DNA of 64,000 nt from contig CALKZY010000014.1 of assembly GCA_938002965.1 (NCBI GenBank), positions 1 through 64,000 on the forward strand. The letters run 5' to 3'. The stretch is from an uncultured Acidimicrobiales bacterium. Its GTDB lineage: Bacteria; Actinomycetota; Acidimicrobiia; Acidimicrobiales; SZUA-35. Of the stretch, positions 59,391-64,000 are shown in pieces; position 1 is the first letter of the stretch; every line of letters starts with the position of its first letter. A program made the translations under genes and the position numbers. Below the pieces are notes generated by a model, which saw only the letters and a program-made list of their open reading frames with translations, ran no database searches and was not told the DNA's origin.

Positions 59391-62300
59391 TCATGGCCTG
59401 ATGACCGTGACCGAGGTCGCCCCAGGCGTATTGCGAAGGATCCGCCTTAATTGCCGACTGCGAAGTCCGGCTCGCCCAAACTTGAAGTCCCAGACTCGAC
59501 CTGTAGAACTCTGGAACACGTCGAGCCGAACACTGCCGCGAGCCCCGTACCTACTCAGGAGACCACCCCTGAAACTAATTTCGGTTTCCAGTCCTCTGTG
59601 GCGGATCTTCGTTTGGTACCTATTGATCAGATCTTCGGCATGCTTATGCTTCATTGTTCCAAGTGTTCGAGCTGAGACTCTCTTGCCGGATGCAGCAACT
59701 TGTTTGTTGACTTCGCGGTCCGCAATCTTCGCAACGTTTTTGAGGAACGCGACATCGCAATTGTGGTTTAGATATGAGCGATCATCGACTCCCACATAGT
59801 ACGTATGCGTACCAGCGATAGTTAAATTATGTACCGTTGTTCTAGACCGCTTTTGTCTCTCAACTGCGAGGATGGCATCAGGATCGCCGTTGGAGTCTAA
59901 GAGAACATCTCCGGGATCCAGTCGACCAGCTTTCAGCCAGCTTCCTGATGACACAGACCAGAATGGGTGATTTGACGTTGCCGTGATCGAGACTAACCCC
60001 GTTTTCAGGGTGACTACTTCCTTGTTCCCACTGCCGACAATGGCCGCAGTAACGACCCCAACCGTCTCCTCACCTGCCTCTGTTGAATAACTCTGGACGA
60101 CGTTTCCGACCTTGACGTCTTCGATGGCGGCTAACGAACCGTCGGCCATCAATACCTTGGTGCCCGGTACGAACGAATTACTTGCCGCACACTTCGTTGC
60201 CAGGTTTGATGTGCTTGACTTGGCACTTCTCTTTGCCGATCTTTCGGCGAGCTTTTTGGCGCCCTTCGAAACACCCTGGGCGACATCGTCGCAGAGTTTC
60301 TTGCACAACCGTGCAGCGGTTGCAGCGTTGCCCGCTATTGGGATCATTGATGCAGCTGACAGGGCTGCGTTGGCGTAGTCACCCTTCAACAGATAGAGGC
60401 CGGCATTCGCTGCGTCAGCGAACTCCCCGATGACTGGCACCATGCCAGCGACATCGAGCGCGGTGTGAACATCAATCTTCTTGGCGGCTTCGACGGTCTT
60501 CTTGGCTGCCTTGGAGACTGCGCCTCCGGCCTTCTTCACAGTCTTCTTGATCGATGACAGGCCCCACTCCCCGTTTGGGTCGTAGAACGTCATCGGGTTG
60601 TTCATGGCATGGGTGTACCGGTTCAACGCCACCGGATCGTTGAAGTCCGGGACCGCCTGATCAGGCGAGATGAACCGGCCCAGGCTCGGGTCGTAGAACC
60701 GCATGCCGTAGTCGAGCAGATCAGTGACCTGGCTCAGCCGTTGGCTGTTGTAGCTCAGATGGCCGCCTATGGGGTCGCCACGGTTCTCACCCCACGGTGT
60801 GTACCGGCCGATCTCAATGTCGTTGATTGACGATGCCAGCGCTGCGGCCGAGTTCAGATGGTCGTTGAAGACGTACTTGGTGTCGCCCCCCTCGCTGACC
60901 GCCACCCGGCGACCACCGAGGTAGTAGTGCGAAACTTGAGAGCGGGTCTGGTCGTCGCTGCGCCACTCGAACGTGTCGCCCACATAGACGACGGCCTCAC
61001 GGCCCTGAATGCGGACAATCCGCATGCCATCGGCGTCGTAGAGGTATCGCTCGACGGTGTCGCCACCGTCCGAGCCTGACGACGGTTCACCCGGTCCGCC
61101 CGATCCGGCGTTGTCACACGAGTCTGAACTGAACGACACAGACACAGGGGCGACGGAGTTGAAGCTGTCCTTGGCTGTGAACAGTCGCGCCCGAATCGAG
61201 ACGGCGGCCCCAATGTTGACATCGCGAACTGTCGTCGTGTTTGTGGTGTCACCAACCGGCAGGTCGTCAGTCGGTGAGTCGACGGTGGTGAAGACGACAT
61301 GGCCCGCGTGATCCAAGCCTTCGATGAACCACTGCTCCTGCGGTTGATCAGGAGCGTCAGGGTGTGCCGGATCTGAGGAGACAAACGTCAGATCGTAGGT
61401 GCCGCCCGCAGCCAGTCCGACCAAGTCGACCGGTGGCGGCTGCTCCTGCTCAGCGCCCTGAGATCCGACAAGCTTCGTGCCGTCGAACTTTGCGACGTAA
61501 CAGACACCGCCCTTCCCATCACCACCGGTTGTCACGGTTGCCAGGCGATTGTCACTGTCGAAAGTGAGCGTTTGGGCGACACCGTCAACCGTGCGCATGG
61601 TCTGGTTGCCGTTGGCGTCATAGCCGTACTGATTGCCCGACTCGGTCGCCGTTACCTGCAACGGCCCGGCACCGTCACCACCGTAGGTGTAGACACCAAG
61701 GCCGGTTTTGGAGGACAGGCTGTGGTTGCGTCGGTACTGGTGCTCCTCATCGAAGGGGCTCTCGCCAATCGATGCATCATGCCCGCCGCAACCCTCGGCT
61801 CCAGTGAACGCCGTCGTCAAGCGAGAGAAGCTGTCATACGACAAACACTGGGTCTGACCGGCGTTGACACGATCCACAATTGAGGTGGTGTTGCCGCGCT
61901 GGTCGTAGCTGTACGACATGGCCACGACGTTCGAGGCTGAACCTCCAACGCCCGCCTCGTAGCTGGTGGTCCGCTCGGTGCGAGCGTCAACCTCCCAGCG
62001 CTCAACTGCAGCCTCACCAGACGGCCCGTACGTGCGGCTCCGCCGTTGACCGTCCGAGCCGTACACCGTGTCGTTGACCAACACACCCTGAATGTCCGAC
62101 GCAAGCCCGACGGGAAGGCCGGTTCGATTGTCAAAGTCGGTGGACACCAGCTCGCCGGTGTCGCCACCGGCATTAGCCGGGTAGCGAATGGAGAGCTGCT
62201 GACCGGCAAGGCCATAGGTGAAGTGTTGGTTGAACGTGCCACCGAACTCACCGGGGACAACCGTCTGCTGGTGAAGCAGTAAACCTTCCTCGTCGTAGGC

Positions 62301-63998
62301 CAGGTTGACGACATCCAGCGTTCCGTCCGGAGTGAACGAACGGCTTCGATGCAACCGGTCCCGGCCGGTGGACGGGTTGTCGTAGTGGAACTCGGCCAGC
62401 GGTTGGCCGCCAGACGCTGACTCGTTGGACTCTTGGCGTTTGGTCAGACGGTCAAGCGGGTCGTAGTCGAAACGCAGCCAGACCTCACGGGCGTCGCGTT
62501 GCAACGTCATGTTCCCGTTCGGGTCGTACCCGAAACGCCACTCGCCCAGGCTCGGATCGTCCAACGTCGTGCGGCGGCCCTGACGGTCGTAGGTCATCGA
62601 CGTAACATTGCTGTCAGCGTCAGTTGACGTGAGCAGCCGTTCAGCTGCGTCGTAGGTGTGAATAGAGCGGGCGTACTCGGTGGCGGAATCTCCCTGGCCC
62701 TCGTATTCCACGACGGTGGCCAGGTTGCCGAAGGCATCGTAGGTGTAGTCGGTCCGGTAGCCGAGCTCGGCCGACTCGTCGTACACCCGAGTCGTCCACC
62801 CGTCGTAGGCGTAGTCGATGTCCCAGTCGGTACTGTCTTGGCCCTCGGCGGTGCCGATGGTCCGGTCACGGGTCATCTCGCCGCGTGCATCATAGGAATA
62901 CTCGTGACGCAGCGGGACGGTTTCCCAATTTGGGGCGAAATAGTCGGATGCTTCCACCTCACCCGGCTGCTCGAATGCCGTCGAGTGGCGGGCCAACCGA
63001 CCGGCGTCATCAAAGTAGGCGGCCGAAATCCATCGGTTGCCGTCAGCCTGGGCCCGGGCCTGCATTTGGATGTCGCGTCCAAGACCGTCCATGTAGGACA
63101 CCGAAATCAGGTAGCGATCATCGCCAGACTCGGTGTCGTCGAACAACTGCCGGGACGTAACCTTGATCGGCCGAGCCTCAACGTCGTAGTCGAACCGATA
63201 GCTGGGATCACCGGTCTTGTTCCCGGGCAGTACAACAGTTGAAAGGCGGTCAAAATTGTCATACGAGAGGCGAGAGACCTTCTGATTGACATCGCTGACC
63301 GAAATCTGCCGACCGATGTCGTCGTAGTCGTACTCGGTCCTCCACCCCAGCGGATTCACTTCGGTGCGCAGCCACCCCTGAAGCGGATCCAAGTGGAATG
63401 TCGTTTGGTTCCCGTTCGGGTCGGTGGCGTCGATCAGCTGGCCACGCTCGTTGTAGCCCGACGACGACTGACTGGCCGACGACTCGTCGGTGAACGACCA
63501 CTCCGACGTCACCAGGCCACGTGACGGCTCCTGGCTACAGGCGGTGTCCGACTCCTGGCCCCGTTCAGCGTCATAACCCATGCGAGTCTCGCTGACCGTC
63601 TCGCCATCGGCGACTCCGGAAATCACCCGCTCCCGGCAGGGAGTCGAGACAATCCACTTGTCGACGTTCTTGACGAACTCGGTTTCCAAACGACGATCAT
63701 CGGAGTCACTATCAACGTCGCCCCGTTGGAACTCGGTGAGAACGTTGCCGTGAACGTCGTAGAGATAGTCGACCCTGCTGGTCTTATCGTTGCTGCCTGA
63801 AGAGGTTGTCTCGATACGCCACGGAGCTATGAACCGAGCCGCCTGGTCGCCTGAACCGGCGGTGATGAAGATGCCCTTCTCATCACCATCGGCGAAACCG
63901 TCCCGGGCAACGTCAAACTGGGTGAGTTCCCGCTCACGCTCGGTCCCATCGAGCTCCATGCGAACCATCTCGTACTGCTGACCATGCAAGATGCGAGG
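59391..63998 (-). CDS. Rhs/YD-repeat polymorphic toxin with HINT and REase-like C-terminus (5' partial)
   Basis: The frame is open to the right edge; the visible part is at least 1532 residues. Most of it is YD repeats (YDYDDIGRQISVSDV, RFGYDPNGNMTLQRD) that form the Rhs cage. The core end is MRFYDPSLGRFISPDQ and PMTFYDPNGEWG. A short helical linker leads to a pretoxin HINT domain of about 145 residues (NSFVPGTKVLMADGS, ATSNHPFWS, HNLTIAGTHTYYV, ending LNHNC). The last 121 residues are basic and carry SVRLDVFQ and VWDFKFGR, a PD-(D/E)xK-like pattern, suggesting a nuclease. HINT would cut the toxin free. A probable immunity gene follows. Confidence 0.88.
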   Translation of the reverse strand, partial: PRILHGQQYEMVRMELDGTERERELTQFDVARDGFADGDEKGIFITAGSGDQAARFIAPWRIETTSSGSNDKTSRVDYLYDVHGNVLTEFQRGDVDSDSDDRRLETEFVKNVDKWIVSTPCRERVISGVADGETVSETRMGYDAERGQESDTACSQEPSRGLVTSEWSFTDESSASQSSSGYNERGQLIDATDPNGNQTTFHLDPLQGWLRTEVNPLGWRTEYDYDDIGRQISVSDVNQKVSRLSYDNFDRLSTVVLPGNKTGDPSYRFDYDVEARPIKVTSRQLFDDTESGDDRYLISVSYMDGLGRDIQMQARAQADGNRWISAAYFDDAGRLARHSTAFEQPGEVEASDYFAPNWETVPLRHEYSYDARGEMTRDRTIGTAEGQDSTDWDIDYAYDGWTTRVYDESAELGYRTDYTYDAFGNLATVVEYEGQGDSATEYARSIHTYDAAERLLTSTDADSNVTSMTYDRQGRRTTLDDPSLGEWRFGYDPNGNMTLQRDAREVWLRFDYDPLDRLTKRQESNESASGGQPLAEFHYDNPSTGRDRLHRSRSFTPDGTLDVVNLAYDEEGLLLHQQTVVPGEFGGTFNQHFTYGLAGQQLSIRYPANAGGDTGELVSTDFDNRTGLPVGLASDIQGVLVNDTVYGSDGQRRSRTYGPSGEAAVERWEVDARTERTTSYEAGVGGSASNVVAMSYSYDQRGNTTSIVDRVNAGQTQCLSYDSFSRLTTAFTGAEGCGGHDASIGESPFDEEHQYRRNHSLSSKTGLGVYTYGGDGAGPLQVTATESGNQYGYDANGNQTMRTVDGVAQTLTFDSDNRLATVTTGGDGKGGVCYVAKFDGTKLVGSQGAEQEQPPPVDLVGLAAGGTYDLTFVSSDPAHPDAPDQPQEQWFIEGLDHAGHVVFTTVDSPTDDLPVGDTTNTTTVRDVNIGAAVSIRARLFTAKDSFNSVAPVSVSFSSDSCDNAGSGGPGEPSSGSDGGDTVERYLYDADGMRIVRIQGREAVVYVGDTFEWRSDDQTRSQVSHYYLGGRRVAVSEGGDTKYVFNDHLNSAAALASSINDIEIGRYTPWGENRGDPIGGHLSYNSQRLSQVTDLLDYGMRFYDPSLGRFISPDQAVPDFNDPVALNRYTHAMNNPMTFYDPNGEWGLSSIKKTVKKAGGAVSKAAKKTVEAAKKIDVHTALDVAGMVPVIGEFADAANAGLYLLKGDYANAALSAASMIPIAGNAATAARLCKKLCDDVAQGVSKGAKKLAERSAKRSAKSSTSNLATKCAASNSFVPGTKVLMADGSLAAIEDVKVGNVVQSYSTEAGEETVGVVTAAIVGSGNKEVVTLKTGLVSITATSNHPFWSVSSGSWLKAGRLDPGDVLLDSNGDPDAILAVERQKRSRTTVHNLTIAGTHTYYVGVDDRSYLNHNCDVAFLKNVAKIADREVNKQVAASGKRVSARTLGTMKHKHAEDLINRYQTKIRHRGLETEISFRGGLLSRYGARGSVRLDVFQSSTGRVWDFKFGRAGLRSRQLRRILRNTPGATSVTVIRP

Positions 63999-64000
63999 AT

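Overview
The window reads as chromosomal DNA of a GC-rich actinobacterium, most likely of class Acidimicrobiia. This is inferred from the gene content, the actinobacterial-type insertion in RpoC, the T-poor codon use of most genes and the many actinobacterial-style families; no 16S gene is present to prove it.

Layout. 1-5.2 kb: the end of an ABC sugar permease-ATPase fusion, a small lipoprotein, a tiny reading frame encoding only the EF-Tu C-terminal tail, a copper monooxygenase/cytochrome c lipoprotein, an ECF sigma factor with a zinc-finger anti-sigma partner, and tRNA-Trp. 5.3-18.4 kb: the transcription/translation core secE-nusG-rplK-rplA-(asparaginase)-rplJ-rplL-rpoB-rpoC, with an asparaginase II gene inside the ribosomal protein cluster and strong hairpins between transcription units. 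18.6-30.2 kb: two thiol-disulfide exchange proteins, an EamA exporter, a form II CO-dehydrogenase-like coxSLM operon followed by coxD/coxE-type accessory genes, a CPBP protease, a DUF2238-like membrane protein, a HEAT-like protein and an enoyl-CoA hydratase. 30.6-35.2 kb: the str operon rpsL-rpsG-fusA-tuf-rpsJ, closed by a run of hairpins; the rest of the S10 operon does not follow. The tuf gene has codon use strikingly unlike its neighbours.

35.6-50.0 kb is a carbohydrate island. It holds a polyol-type ABC importer (binding protein, two permeases, ATPase), a 593-residue dehydrogenase with two Rossmann folds, a PfkB sugar-phosphate kinase, enzyme I, a PRD-type regulator, and a mannitol-type PTS made of separate IIC and IIB genes plus a IIA-HPr fusion. 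Together these supply two uptake routes, an oxidation step, a phosphorylation step and a private phosphorelay for a hexitol or ketose.

50.1-64 kb is the accessory end: a methyltransferase; a sigma factor with a receptor Ser/Thr kinase; an IS256-family element whose transposase is broken by a 7-bp repeat expansion and a 1-base insertion; an McrBC restriction pair whose McrB carries two EVE/PUA-like reader segments, one of them inserted in the AAA+ core; a decayed NERD-domain gene; and a large Rhs polymorphic toxin (YD repeats, pretoxin HINT domain, PD-(D/E)xK-like C-terminal toxin) with a candidate immunity gene. This is the part most likely to contain undescribed biology: a small defence and conflict island next to an insertion sequence.
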